Assembly: GCA_900555075.1 (NCBI GenBank) | Contig: USJO01000031.1 | Span: 1-13,456, forward strand | DNA: 13,456 nt | Source: an uncultured Clostridium sp. | GTDB taxonomy: Bacteria; Bacillota; Clostridia; TANB77; CAG-508 | Direction: 5' to 3' | Shown here: one piece after another, positions 7,478-13,456 of the stretch | Layout: each line of letters starts with the position of its first letter | Numbering within the stretch: position 1 is the first letter of the stretch | The notes under the pieces: model-generated | Told to the model about the DNA's origin: nothing | The model's database searches: none | What the model saw: only the letters and a program-made list of their open reading frames with translations | Program-made: the position numbers and the translations under genes

Positions 7478-7505
7478 TTGACAAATACTACCATTGTGAT
7501 AAAAT
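7478..7505 (+). promoter_or_regulatory. Sigma-A promoter of the DUF120 gene
   Basis: A perfect TTGACA (7478-7483) is followed after 16 bases by TAAAAT (7500-7505), which is preceded by TGA, giving an extended -10. The transcript would start near 7512, leaving a leader of about 57 bases. I see no FMN riboswitch fold in that short leader. Confidence 0.7.
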
Positions 7506-7568
7506 ATCATAAAACAAAAAAGGCATAGGGGTACTTAAGCAATTCGAAATACAATTTGGAGGTAAAAT

Positions 7569-7934
7569 ATGATTTTAGAAGGTAAAATTACAACAGGTAT
7601 GGGAACTGCAAAAGATTGGGTAAGAAAGATTGAGGAAGTATTTAAACAAAAGACTAACATGCAGGTATTTTATGGTACTTTAAATGTAGAACTAAAACAA
7701 GACTATATTGTAACTCCAGATTTAATTATAGAAGCAGAGGAATATGGAGGAACACAAAAGGTATTTGTTAAAAAATGCAAAATATTAAAAGATGAAGCAT
7801 ATATTGTACGAGCAGAAAAAAATCAAATAGGAAAAGGAGATTATAATCTAAAAACATTAGAATTAGTATCAAATATATGTTTTAGAAAAAAATATCAGAT
7901 TAAAGATGGTGAAAATATAAAAATAGAGATATAA
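7569..7934 (+). CDS. DUF120 protein, CTP-dependent riboflavin kinase-like
   Basis: The 121-residue protein resembles the archaeal RibK family (Pfam DUF120), single-domain beta-barrel enzymes that make FMN from riboflavin using CTP. Visible family features are the N-terminal strand with a Gly-rich turn (GKITTGMGTAK, residues 5-15), the signature YGTLNV at 35-40 whose Thr37 and Asn39 correspond to the metal-binding pair, and the C-terminal pattern LELVSN...FRKKYQIKDGENIKIEI, matching the 'LE(I/V)..P..LR.K..LKDGD.V.I' ending. GGAGG 6 bases upstream fixes the start. It has its own strong promoter and no riboflavin-pathway neighbours. Most bacteria use the unrelated RibF, so this could be an extra or alternative enzyme, or a relative with a changed substrate. 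The family call is by eye from motif memory and needs a profile search. Confidence 0.72.
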   Translation: MILEGKITTGMGTAKDWVRKIEEVFKQKTNMQVFYGTLNVELKQDYIVTPDLIIEAEEYGGTQKVFVKKCKILKDEAYIVRAEKNQIGKGDYNLKTLELVSNICFRKKYQIKDGENIKIEI

Positions 7935-7945
7935 AAGACTAATCA

Positions 7946-8038
7946 ATGCTAAGATTATTAAAAATCAAGGACATAAACATTGAAGAAATAGCTAAAATAA
8001 CAGGCTTAAGCAAACAAGAAATAGAAAAATTAAAATAA
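7946..8038 (+). pseudogene. 30-codon ORF resembling the C-terminal tail of an Rpn/PD-(D/E)XK nuclease
   Basis: An ATG-started frame encodes 30 residues ending IAKITGLSKQEIEKLK. This resembles the C-terminal helix-turn-helix-like tail common in Rpn-family (PD-(D/E)XK) putative transposase/nuclease proteins, where 'IA..TGLS.EEI..L' precedes the stop. There is no ribosome binding site, and the frame is closed by TAA at 7940-7942, so the body of the gene is absent. It is best read as a remnant of a lost mobile gene, or as chance. It lies between the DUF120 gene and the spoIIIA operon. Confidence 0.4.
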
Positions 8039-8073
8039 ACAAATAATTATTACATAGTTAAATAACATTTTAG

Positions 8074-8102
8074 TTCTAAAAAATATATTTCTAGCATATA
8101 AT
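8074..8102 (+). promoter_or_regulatory. Candidate sigma-E promoter of spoIIIA
   Basis: CATATAAT (8095-8102) fits the sigma-E -10 pattern (CATAYAMT) expected for spoIIIA, which is transcribed in the mother cell. The -35 region around 8074-8080 (TTCTAAA) is a weak match. The same bases contain TATAAT, so a sigma-A reading is also possible, again with a poor -35 box. The ribosome binding site AAGGAG lies at 8111-8116. I see no terminator between the DUF120 gene and this point. Confidence 0.45.
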
Positions 8103-8121
8103 TCTAAGTAAAGGAGTCTAT

Positions 8122-9014
8122 ATGCTAGAAATTTTTGATTTTTTTTCAAAAAAAATATCCCAAATATTAAAGGAAGAATTAGTAGACAAGCCAATGGAAG
8201 AAATAAATACACTAGAAGAAATACGAATAAGAAGTAATGGAAATATAACACTTAAGTTTTCAGACAAGCAAGAAATTCTAAGCAAAAAAATAACATATAA
8301 AGATATATTAGAAACTTTGCAAATTATGTGTGACAACTCAATTTACTCATATCAAAATGAAATAAAAAATGGATACATAACTGTAAAAGGCGGACACAGA
8401 GTTGGTATTACAGGAAACTGTGTTATAGAAAATGAAAAAGTCATAAATATAAATTACATATCAAGCATAAACTTTAGAATAGCAAGAGAGATTATTGGTT
8501 GTGGAAATAAAGCATTACCATACATACTAAAAATTAAAGAGAACACAATATATAATACATTAATAATATCACCACCTGGAGCCCGGTAAAACCACGTTGT
8601 TGAGAGACATAGTAAGAAGCATAAGTACAGGTATAAAGGAAATTAATTTTACTGGAATAAATGTAGGATTAGTAGATGAAAGAGGAGAAATTGCAGCATT
8701 ATACAAAGGAATTCCTCAAAAGGATATAGGTATAAGAACAGACATATTAGAGAATATTCCTAAATCAATTGGCATAAAAATGTTAATAAGGTCAATGTCA
8801 CCACAAATAGTTGTAGCAGATGAAATCGGCAAAAAAGAAGATGTGGAAGCAATAAAAGAAGCAGTATGTTCTCGGAGTAAAGGGAATATTTACAGCACAT
8901 GGAGATAGCAAAAAAGAGTTAATGAAAAATCCGGTATTAAAAGAACTTTTAAATGAACAGCTAATAGAAAAGGTTATTTTTATAAAATCAGACAGAAGCA
9001 TTGAAGTGGCTTAA
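8122..9014 (+). CDS. spoIIIAA: SpoIIIAA, engulfment-channel ATPase; frame broken by two +1 shifts
   Basis: SpoIIIAA is the mother-cell ATPase of the SpoIIIA-SpoIIQ channel, related to secretion ATPases. Read with two +1 shifts, the gene encodes 296 residues, close to the 307 of Bacillus subtilis. The first frame runs 8122-8583 and ends in SPPGA; skipping C8584 gives Gly155-Lys156-Thr-Thr, completing the Walker A loop (PPGAGKTTLLRD). The second frame runs to TCT at 8872; skipping C8873 gives Gly-Val-Lys-Gly and continues with TAHGDSKKELMKNP to TAA at 9012-9014. Walker B is IVVADEIG with Asp233-Glu234. Without shifting, translation stops at TAA 8587, directly after the first CGG. Both flanks of each shift are well-conserved family sequence, so the gene is otherwise intact. 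Possible explanations are assembly error, genuine decay, or programmed frameshifting. It is the first gene of the complete operon. Confidence 0.88.
8581..8590 (+). other. First +1 frameshift site, GCC-CGG-TAA, inside Walker A
   Basis: The original frame reads GCC CGG TAA (Ala-Arg-stop). Skipping one C gives GCC GGT AAA (Ala-Gly-Lys), which the P-loop requires. The extra C is one of the run 8582-8584, so a homopolymer miscall could explain this site. The frame-0 codon at the break is CGG, followed at once by a stop codon. Confidence 0.85.
8870..8879 (+). other. Second +1 frameshift site, TCT-CGG-AGT
   Basis: The incoming frame reads TCT CGG AGT and ends at TAG after a few non-family residues. 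Skipping C8873 gives TCT GGA GTA AAG GGA (Ser-Gly-Val-Lys-Gly), which rejoins the conserved C-terminal part ending ...IFTAHGD. This C is not in a homopolymer. As at the first site, CGG sits at the break and the codon recovered is glycine. Confidence 0.82.
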
Positions 9015-9035
9015 AATTTTTGACGGAGGGAAAAT

Positions 9036-9545
9036 ATGCTAGGAATAAAGATATTAATTTATAGTTCCATATTTTTAATATGTTCAACAATAGGACTATT
9101 GAAGTCTCAAAAATACAAGTATAGAGTAGAAGAATTAAAAGAATTTAAAAATGCTCTTAACATATTTAAAACAAAGATAAGATTTACATATGAACCACTA
9201 CCAGAAATATTCAGACAAATTTCTGGAAGCATAAATCCAAGTATAGGTAGCATTTTCAAAATTGCAAGTTATAATATGAAATTTTTTTCGGCAGGCGATG
9301 CTTGGAATAAAGCAGTTGATACCAACATATTAAATATTAATTTAGAAGATAGAAATATTCTTAAAAATCTAAGTAAACTATTAGGTAGAACAGATTTAGA
9401 AGGACAAATAAGTCAAATAGAATTAACATCAAATTTTTTAGATGAGCAAATAGAAAAGGCTGAAAGAGAAAGGCAAAAAAATGAAAGTATGTATAGAAAA
9501 CTTGGAATGATAATTGGATTAGGAATTGTAATAATTTTAATTTGA
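9036..9545 (+). CDS. spoIIIAB: Stage III sporulation protein AB
   Basis: This inner-membrane component of the SpoIIIA complex lies in the mother-cell membrane around the forespore and has a fold related to the GspF/T2SSF platform proteins of secretion systems. The 169 residues match the family length (171 in B. subtilis). A membrane helix lies at residues 3-22, a soluble helical region with Lys/Glu-rich segments follows, and the typical hydrophobic end GMIIGLGIVIILI closes the protein. GGAGGG lies 5 bases before the ATG. The gene starts 21 bases after the spoIIIAA stop. It is intact, in contrast to spoIIIAA just before it. Confidence 0.93.
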   Translation: MLGIKILIYSSIFLICSTIGLLKSQKYKYRVEELKEFKNALNIFKTKIRFTYEPLPEIFRQISGSINPSIGSIFKIASYNMKFFSAGDAWNKAVDTNILNINLEDRNILKNLSKLLGRTDLEGQISQIELTSNFLDEQIEKAERERQKNESMYRKLGMIIGLGIVIILI

Positions 9546-9619
9546 AATTTAAAAGAATTATAAGTAGTAATAAAAGTTCACAGTATTAACATAAATTCAA
9601 CTACAATTTAGCAATAAAT

Positions 9620-9652
9620 AGGTTTATAGGTGAAACCTCATTTAAAAACCTA
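9620..9652 (+). other. Alternative hairpins in the spoIIIAB-spoIIIAC gap
   Basis: The 132-base gap between AB and AC is the largest in the operon. It holds two AGGT-type arms (9620-9625 AGGTTT; 9628-9631 AGGT) and two ACCT-type arms (9633-9638 AAACCT; 9646-9652 AAACCTA). These can pair in more than one way: AGGTTT/AAACCT, AGGT-gaa-ACCT, or TAGGTTT/AAACCTA. No U tract follows. It could be an RNA processing or stability element, or chance in AT-rich sequence. Confidence 0.35.
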
Positions 9653-9677
9653 AATATATTATACAAGAAGGGAAAGT

Positions 9678-9872
9678 ATGGGAATAGATTTACTGTTTAA
9701 AATTGCTGCAATAGGTATTTTAGTTGCAGTTTTGCATCAAGTACTAGTACGAGCAGGAAGAGAGGATCAAGCTATGATGACAACATTAGCAGGAGTTGTA
9801 ATTGTCCTTTCTATTGTAATAAAAGAAATAAGCACATTATTTAACAATGTAAGAGTAATTTTTAATTTATAG
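9678..9872 (+). CDS. spoIIIAC: Stage III sporulation protein AC
   Basis: This 64-residue membrane protein (68 in B. subtilis) of the SpoIIIA complex has the conserved opening MGIDLLFKIAAIGI and the connecting loop VLVRAGREDQA between two membrane helices (about 5-22 and 32-50). Together with SpoIIIAD it forms part of the membrane platform of the channel. A GGG-containing binding site lies just upstream. The start is unambiguous because the family begins at this Met. Confidence 0.94.
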   Translation: MGIDLLFKIAAIGILVAVLHQVLVRAGREDQAMMTTLAGVVIVLSIVIKEISTLFNNVRVIFNL

Positions 9873-9880
9873 GAGTAAGT

Positions 9881-10267
9881 ATGGATGTTGTTCAAATTAT
9901 TGCTGTTGGTTTTATTGCAGTAATTATTATAGTTGTTTTAAAACAGTACAAGCCAGAATACAGTATGTATGTATCAATTATAGCGGGAGCAATAATAATT
10001 TTCTTAAGTTTAGACAAAATAACAGCCATAATAAATTTACTTACAAACCTTAGTAAAAAAAGTGGTATAAATGCAGAGTATTTAGGAATATTGCTTAAAA
10101 TAACAGGAATAGCAATACTTACAGAATTTGCTGTAAGCATATGTAAAGATAGTGGCGAATCTGCAATTGCAAGCAAAATTGATTTTGGAGGCAAAGTGAT
10201 TGTAATAAGCATGTCTGTTCCTATAATCTATGCACTTTTAGAAATTATACTAAAAATAATGCCATAA
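9881..10267 (+). CDS. spoIIIAD: Stage III sporulation protein AD
   Basis: This is a 128-residue polytopic membrane protein (133 in B. subtilis), homologous to SpoIIIAC in its first half. Helices cover about residues 5-20, 28-45, 65-85 and 105-125. Family features include LKQYKPEY after the first helix, the GILLKITGIAILTEFAVSICKDSGE segment, and the end region with KVIVISMSVPIIYALLEII. It begins 9 bases after the spoIIIAC stop with AGGAG between them, so the two are translated as a pair. Confidence 0.93.
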   Translation: MDVVQIIAVGFIAVIIIVVLKQYKPEYSMYVSIIAGAIIIFLSLDKITAIINLLTNLSKKSGINAEYLGILLKITGIAILTEFAVSICKDSGESAIASKIDFGGKVIVISMSVPIIYALLEIILKIMP

Positions 10268-10281
10268 AAAATGGTGATGAG

Positions 10282-11421
10282 ATGAAAAAAATATTATTAT
10301 TAACATTACTAATATTTCTACTAGTACCTAATGTAAGTTTTTCGACAGAAACAATTGTAGAGGATCAAATGAAGGCTCTAAACTTAGGAACCTTTATTGA
10401 AGAAAGTGGAAAATACACAAATGAAGTATTTCCAGAGCTTGATGTTCAAGAGTTAATAACTAAAAGCCTTACAGGCAAAGTAGACAATGGAATATTTTAT
10501 AAAGCACTGCTACGTTTATTAGGGAAAGAACTGGTTTCAAATATTACTGTACTTGGAAGTGTTCTTATAATTATAGTAATACATAGTATCCTAAAAAGTA
10601 TAAGTGGAAATCTAGGCAATGAAAATACTTCGCAAGTCGCATATTTTGTAGAATATATATTGATAATAACACTAATAATTGGTAGCTTTGGAATTATAAT
10701 TATTAATATAAAAAACACTATAACAAATTTAGTAGATTTTATGAACAATCTAGTTCCTATATTAATTGCACTAATTGTTGCAACAGGACAAGTTGCTTCA
10801 AGTACGCTTTTACAACCAATATTAATCTTTGCAGTAATCTTTTTAGGGAACATTATAAATCTAGTTATACTACCAATTGTAACAATGATAATGATACTAA
10901 ATATTGCTTCAAATTTATCAGATAAAATTCAAATTGGAAATCTCTCAAAATTTTTCACTTCAAGTATAACTTGGTTTTTAGGATTTGTTATTACAGTATT
11001 TGTAGGTTTATTATCATTAGAAGGCACATTAACAAGTAGTGTTGATGGAATAACAGTAAAAGGTATAAAATCAGTAGCTTCGACCTTTATTCCAGTTGTA
11101 GGTAAGGCATTAGGAGACTCTGTTGATACAGTTCTTGGTGCGACAACACTCATAAAAAATGCAATAGGTTTTGTTGGAATAATAATTGTCATTGGAATAT
11201 GTGCTTTACCAATAATAAGATTAACTATAACGAGTTTACTATACAGTTTAGTAGGAGCAATAAGCGAACCAATCGCAGATAAAAAAATTGTAACTATCAT
11301 AAACCAAATGGCAGGTATATTTAAAATATTGCTTGGAATAATGTTCTTTGTAGCGGTTCTTTTAATAATAGGAATAGCATTAACACTTAAAATATCAAAT
11401 GTTAGTTTAATGTACAGATAA
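10282..11421 (+). CDS. spoIIIAE: Stage III sporulation protein AE
   Basis: This large multi-pass membrane protein is the likely core of the SpoIIIA channel in the mother-cell membrane. It has 379 residues (399 in B. subtilis). A signal peptide occupies about residues 1-21, followed by a short extracytoplasmic region with FPELDVQELI, and then about seven to eight hydrophobic segments from residue 90 to the end. Conserved pieces include LVPILIALIVATGQ, ITWFLGFVITVFVGLLSLEG, and GALPIIR-like and PIADKK segments. The start follows spoIIIAD by 14 bases, with GGTGATGAG as binding site. Confidence 0.94.
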   Translation: MKKILLLTLLIFLLVPNVSFSTETIVEDQMKALNLGTFIEESGKYTNEVFPELDVQELITKSLTGKVDNGIFYKALLRLLGKELVSNITVLGSVLIIIVIHSILKSISGNLGNENTSQVAYFVEYILIITLIIGSFGIIIINIKNTITNLVDFMNNLVPILIALIVATGQVASSTLLQPILIFAVIFLGNIINLVILPIVTMIMILNIASNLSDKIQIGNLSKFFTSSITWFLGFVITVFVGLLSLEGTLTSSVDGITVKGIKSVASTFIPVVGKALGDSVDTVLGATTLIKNAIGFVGIIIVIGICALPIIRLTITSLLYSLVGAISEPIADKKIVTIINQMAGIFKILLGIMFFVAVLLIIGIALTLKISNVSLMYR

Positions 11422-11433
11422 AAGGAGAGAACA

Positions 11434-11985
11434 ATGGTAAATTGGATAAGTTTATGGATTCAGGGTATTGTTATTGCAGTTATTATAAGTACAATTATAG
11501 AAATGGTATTGCCCAATAGTAACACAAAAAAATATATTAGAACAGTTATTGGTGCATATCTCGTATTTGTCATAATTTCTCCCATAGTAGTAAAAATAAC
11601 GAGTAAAGAAATAAAACTAAGTTCATATGAACTACCAGAGATAAAACAACAGAAAATAAAAGAAATAGATATAAATACATATGTAGAAGCAACATACATA
11701 AATACAATTAAACAAGAAATAATAAAAAGCATAGAAGAAAAAGGTTACAAAGTATCAAATATAAAAATTGATATAGAAAGAAAAAATGAAGAGTATGGCA
11801 ATATTAATAAAATCGAATTAATAATATCTAAAAAAGTTGCTAATGCGAGTAGCATTGAGCCTATAAATATTAATATAAACAGTAAAACTAAAAAAGAAGA
11901 TACTTTTACAAAAGAGGAAATACAGGAAATTAAAAAGTATTTAGAAGAAGAGTATGGAGTAGGGCATGTTTTAATTAATGAATAG
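11434..11985 (+). CDS. spoIIIAF: Stage III sporulation protein AF
   Basis: SpoIIIAF is a component of the mother-cell side of the SpoIIIA-SpoIIQ apparatus. Its 183 residues (206 in B. subtilis) show two N-terminal membrane helices (about 8-26 and 36-54) with the family loop NSNTKKYIRTVIGAYLVF between them. A periplasm-like domain with helix-strand alternation from about residue 85 belongs to the ring-building motif class shared with SpoIIIAG and SpoIIIAH. AAAGGAGAG precedes the ATG, 12 bases after the spoIIIAE stop. Confidence 0.92.
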   Translation: MVNWISLWIQGIVIAVIISTIIEMVLPNSNTKKYIRTVIGAYLVFVIISPIVVKITSKEIKLSSYELPEIKQQKIKEIDINTYVEATYINTIKQEIIKSIEEKGYKVSNIKIDIERKNEEYGNINKIELIISKKVANASSIEPINININSKTKKEDTFTKEEIQEIKKYLEEEYGVGHVLINE

Positions 11986-12011
11986 TAAATAATTTTTTTG
12001 AGGGTGAGATT

Positions 12012-12617
12012 ATGTTTAAAGAAAAAATTAAAGAGTTAGTTGAGAAAAAAACTAGTAGAAACAATAAAAAGACTATTGAAAATTTGGTGGTTTTTTTAGT
12101 ACTTTTAATTATAACAATAATATCAATAAATTTAATATGGGGAAAAGATACAAAGAAGGAAAAACAAGTTCCATCAGAGAACAGCCCTAGGGTGTTAGCA
12201 GAAAATTTAAATGATGGTAATATTTCTGAAGAACAAGAATATAATTTAGAGAAAAAACTTGAAGACATTTTAACTAAAATATCAGGAGTTGGAAAAGTAC
12301 AAGTATTAGTTACATATTCAGAGAGTAGCTCGGTTGTAGCAATGCGTAATGAAACTAGAAGCACAAGTAAAACGGAAGAAAATGATTCTGCTGGAGGGAC
12401 AAGAAAGGTAGAATTAATAGACGAAAACAAAGAGATATTAGTAGATTCAGACAATAATCCAATAACAGAAAAAATAACAATGCCTAAAGTTGAAGGAGCA
12501 ATTATATTAGCAGAGGGAGGAGATAATGCCACAATAAAGGCCAACATAGTCCAGGCTGTATCAGCAGTAACAGGACTTGCAACACATAAGATACAAGTAT
12601 TTAAAATGTCAAAATAG
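12012..12617 (+). CDS. spoIIIAG: Stage III sporulation protein AG
   Basis: SpoIIIAG forms a large ring in the space between mother cell and forespore. The 201 residues (229 in B. subtilis) have a short basic cytoplasmic start, one membrane helix (about 24-42), a linker, and a ring-building motif domain. Family landmarks are LEDILTKISGVGKVQVLVTY (residues 79-98), a variable insertion with Glu/Ser/Thr-rich sequence that in relatives forms the beta-triangle part, PKVEGAIILAEGGD, and VSAVTGLATHKIQVF near the end. AGGGTGAG lies just before the start. Confidence 0.95.
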   Translation: MFKEKIKELVEKKTSRNNKKTIENLVVFLVLLIITIISINLIWGKDTKKEKQVPSENSPRVLAENLNDGNISEEQEYNLEKKLEDILTKISGVGKVQVLVTYSESSSVVAMRNETRSTSKTEENDSAGGTRKVELIDENKEILVDSDNNPITEKITMPKVEGAIILAEGGDNATIKANIVQAVSAVTGLATHKIQVFKMSK

Positions 12618-12633
12618 AAAGGTAAGGTAAAAA

Positions 12634-13254
12634 ATGAAAGTTTTAAAAAGAAATCAATTAATTATTTTAGTAATATCTCTAATGCTAGTAACAGCGGGAT
12701 ATTTGAATTTTACAAGTACAAACGAAAAAATGGAAAACAAGGACGTTGTAGCAGAATTAGGAGATGCAACGTTAGTTAGTAATAATAATGTTGTAAATGA
12801 GAACCAAGGAGAGAACAAGGAGGAGAAGAAACAAAATGATAATGAAAGTGAAGTTATAAATGAAAACGAAACTATAGGAGAAAATGAAGCGGTAGAAACA
12901 AACCAAGAGGATACATATTTTACAACATCAAAACTTGAAAGAGAAAACATATATTCACAAATGTTAGAATCATATCAAGAAATATATAATAATGTAAATT
13001 CAACTGTAGAGCAGAAAAATTTAGCTATAGAGGATATTTCAAAAATAAATGAAAAGAGAAATGCCATAATGATAGCAGAGAATTTAGTAAAGGCAAAGGG
13101 ATTTGAAGATATAGTTATATTTTCAAATTCAAATAGTGTAAGTGTTATAATAAAAGCTGAAAAGCTAGAACCAGAGCAGATAGCACAGATACAAAATATT
13201 GTGTCAAGAGAATTAGAAGTGGGCGCAGAAGCTATTAGTATTAGCACAAAATAA
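12634..13254 (+). CDS. spoIIIAH: Stage III sporulation protein AH
   Basis: SpoIIIAH spans the mother-cell membrane once and binds forespore SpoIIQ in the intermembrane space, linking the two halves of the channel. The 206 residues (218 in B. subtilis) have a Lys/Arg-rich start, a membrane helix (about 8-26), an acidic Asn/Glu-rich linker (about 45-90), and a YscJ/FliF-like ring-building domain with AENLVKAKGFEDIVIF, VSVIIKAEKLEPEQIAQIQ and the end GAEAISISTK. AAGGTAAGG is the likely binding site, with the gene 16 bases after spoIIIAG. It is the last gene of the operon; no clear terminator follows. Confidence 0.94.
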   Translation: MKVLKRNQLIILVISLMLVTAGYLNFTSTNEKMENKDVVAELGDATLVSNNNVVNENQGENKEEKKQNDNESEVINENETIGENEAVETNQEDTYFTTSKLERENIYSQMLESYQEIYNNVNSTVEQKNLAIEDISKINEKRNAIMIAENLVKAKGFEDIVIFSNSNSVSVIIKAEKLEPEQIAQIQNIVSRELEVGAEAISISTK

Positions 13255-13305
13255 TTTAAATATAGATTAAATAAGTATAAAATAGTAAAAAATATGTAAA
13301 ATAAT

Positions 13306-13334
13306 GAAGGAAAAAGAATAGTATTGGCGAATAT
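13306..13334 (+). promoter_or_regulatory. Sigma-H promoter of spoVG
   Basis: GAAGGAAAA (13306-13314) fits the sigma-H -35 pattern RnAGGAWWW at every constrained base. GGCGAATAT (13326-13334) fits the -10 pattern RnnGAATWW, and the spacer is 11 bases. B. subtilis spoVG is a classic sigma-H-dependent gene, so pattern and downstream gene support each other. The transcript should start near 13340. Confidence 0.8.
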
Positions 13335-13341
13335 TATATTA

Positions 13342-13363
13342 GTACACAATGAAAATTATGTAC
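13342..13363 (+). other. Leader hairpin with GAAA tetraloop upstream of spoVG
   Basis: GTACA (13342-13346) pairs with TGTAC (13359-13363) and AAT (13348-13350) with ATT (13355-13357), with one C-A mismatch between, closed by a GAAA loop of the GNRA type. It lies at the predicted 5' end of the transcript, where a hairpin could protect the messenger from degradation. The binding-site region GGAAGGCGGTG remains free downstream. Confidence 0.5.
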
Positions 13364-13392
13364 AATAAAACTTTGGAAGGCGGTGCACACAC

Positions 13393-13456
13393 ATGCAAAT
13401 AACAGACGTACGTTTAAGAAAAGTAAATTCAGAAAACAGAATGAAAGCTGTTGCTT
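13393..13456 (+). CDS. spoVG: SpoVG, 5' end only (cut by window edge)
   Basis: The first 21 codons encode MQITDVRLRKVNSENRMKAV and the next Ala, an unmistakable SpoVG N-terminus (family start MQ(I/V)TDVRLR.V..EGRMKA). SpoVG is a small nucleic-acid-binding regulator widespread in Bacillota, first known from stage V sporulation and septation control. The upstream GGAAGG/AAGGCGGTG supplies the binding site. A sigma-H promoter and a leader hairpin precede it. The rest of the gene lies outside the window. Confidence 0.95.
   Translation, partial: MQITDVRLRKVNSENRMKAVA

Noticed and set aside
7512..7568. Possible riboswitch in the leader of the DUF120 gene.
   Set aside because: Only about 57 bases are available and I cannot draw an FMN, c-di-GMP or other known fold there.
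10497..10853. Minus-strand frames inside spoIIIAE (also 10929-11300) as possible antisense genes.
   Set aside because: They are complements of Ile/Val-rich membrane helices and have no independent start signals.
1..13456. CRISPR arrays, tRNA or rRNA genes, insertion sequences.
   Set aside because: No regularly spaced short repeats, cloverleaf patterns, rRNA motifs or transposase genes were seen. The only direct repeats are coding ones in the adhesin.

Overview
The window looks like a piece of an AT-rich, endospore-forming Bacillota genome, most likely class Clostridia. It carries the complete spoIIIA sporulation operon followed by the start of spoVG, and AGGAGG-like ribosome binding sites throughout. 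Reading is almost entirely on the plus strand; only a uridine kinase gene is on the minus strand. I cannot name the species from the sequence.

Region 1 (about 160-5810) is a surface-protein operon. It has a near-consensus sigma-A promoter, a secreted protein with a C-terminal LPHTY sorting-like signal, a sortase whose start codon overlaps the previous stop, and a 1307-residue adhesin with six Cna_B-type domains and an intact-MIDAS VWA domain. A hairpin closes it. The adhesin has no C-terminal sorting signal. Instead it has an N-terminal membrane segment followed by LPATG, which reverses the usual order.

Region 2 (5830-6780) holds a type I signal peptidase with its own promoter, then a structured intergenic stretch of unknown nature and a bidirectional terminator. 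The terminator overlaps the 3' end of the converging uridine kinase gene. Region 3 (6754-8040) has udk on the minus strand, divergent from a DUF120 protein resembling archaeal CTP-dependent riboflavin kinase. A 30-codon ORF follows that resembles the tail of an Rpn/PD-(D/E)XK nuclease.

Region 4 (8095-13254) is spoIIIAA-AB-AC-AD-AE-AF-AG-AH in canonical order. These genes encode the mother-cell part of the SpoIIIA-SpoIIQ channel that supports the engulfed forespore. Region 5 holds a very good sigma-H promoter, a leader hairpin with a GAAA tetraloop, and the first 21 codons of spoVG.

The most striking observation is in spoIIIAA. Its frame is broken twice, each time by one extra C directly before a conserved glycine codon, giving in-frame CGG followed by a shift. 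The first break is inside the Walker A loop. I found no other in-frame CGG codon in roughly 3,800 codons of this window. Either these are assembly errors, or CGG is unassigned or starved in this organism and ribosomes skip the C (+1 frameshift, CGGN read as Gly).
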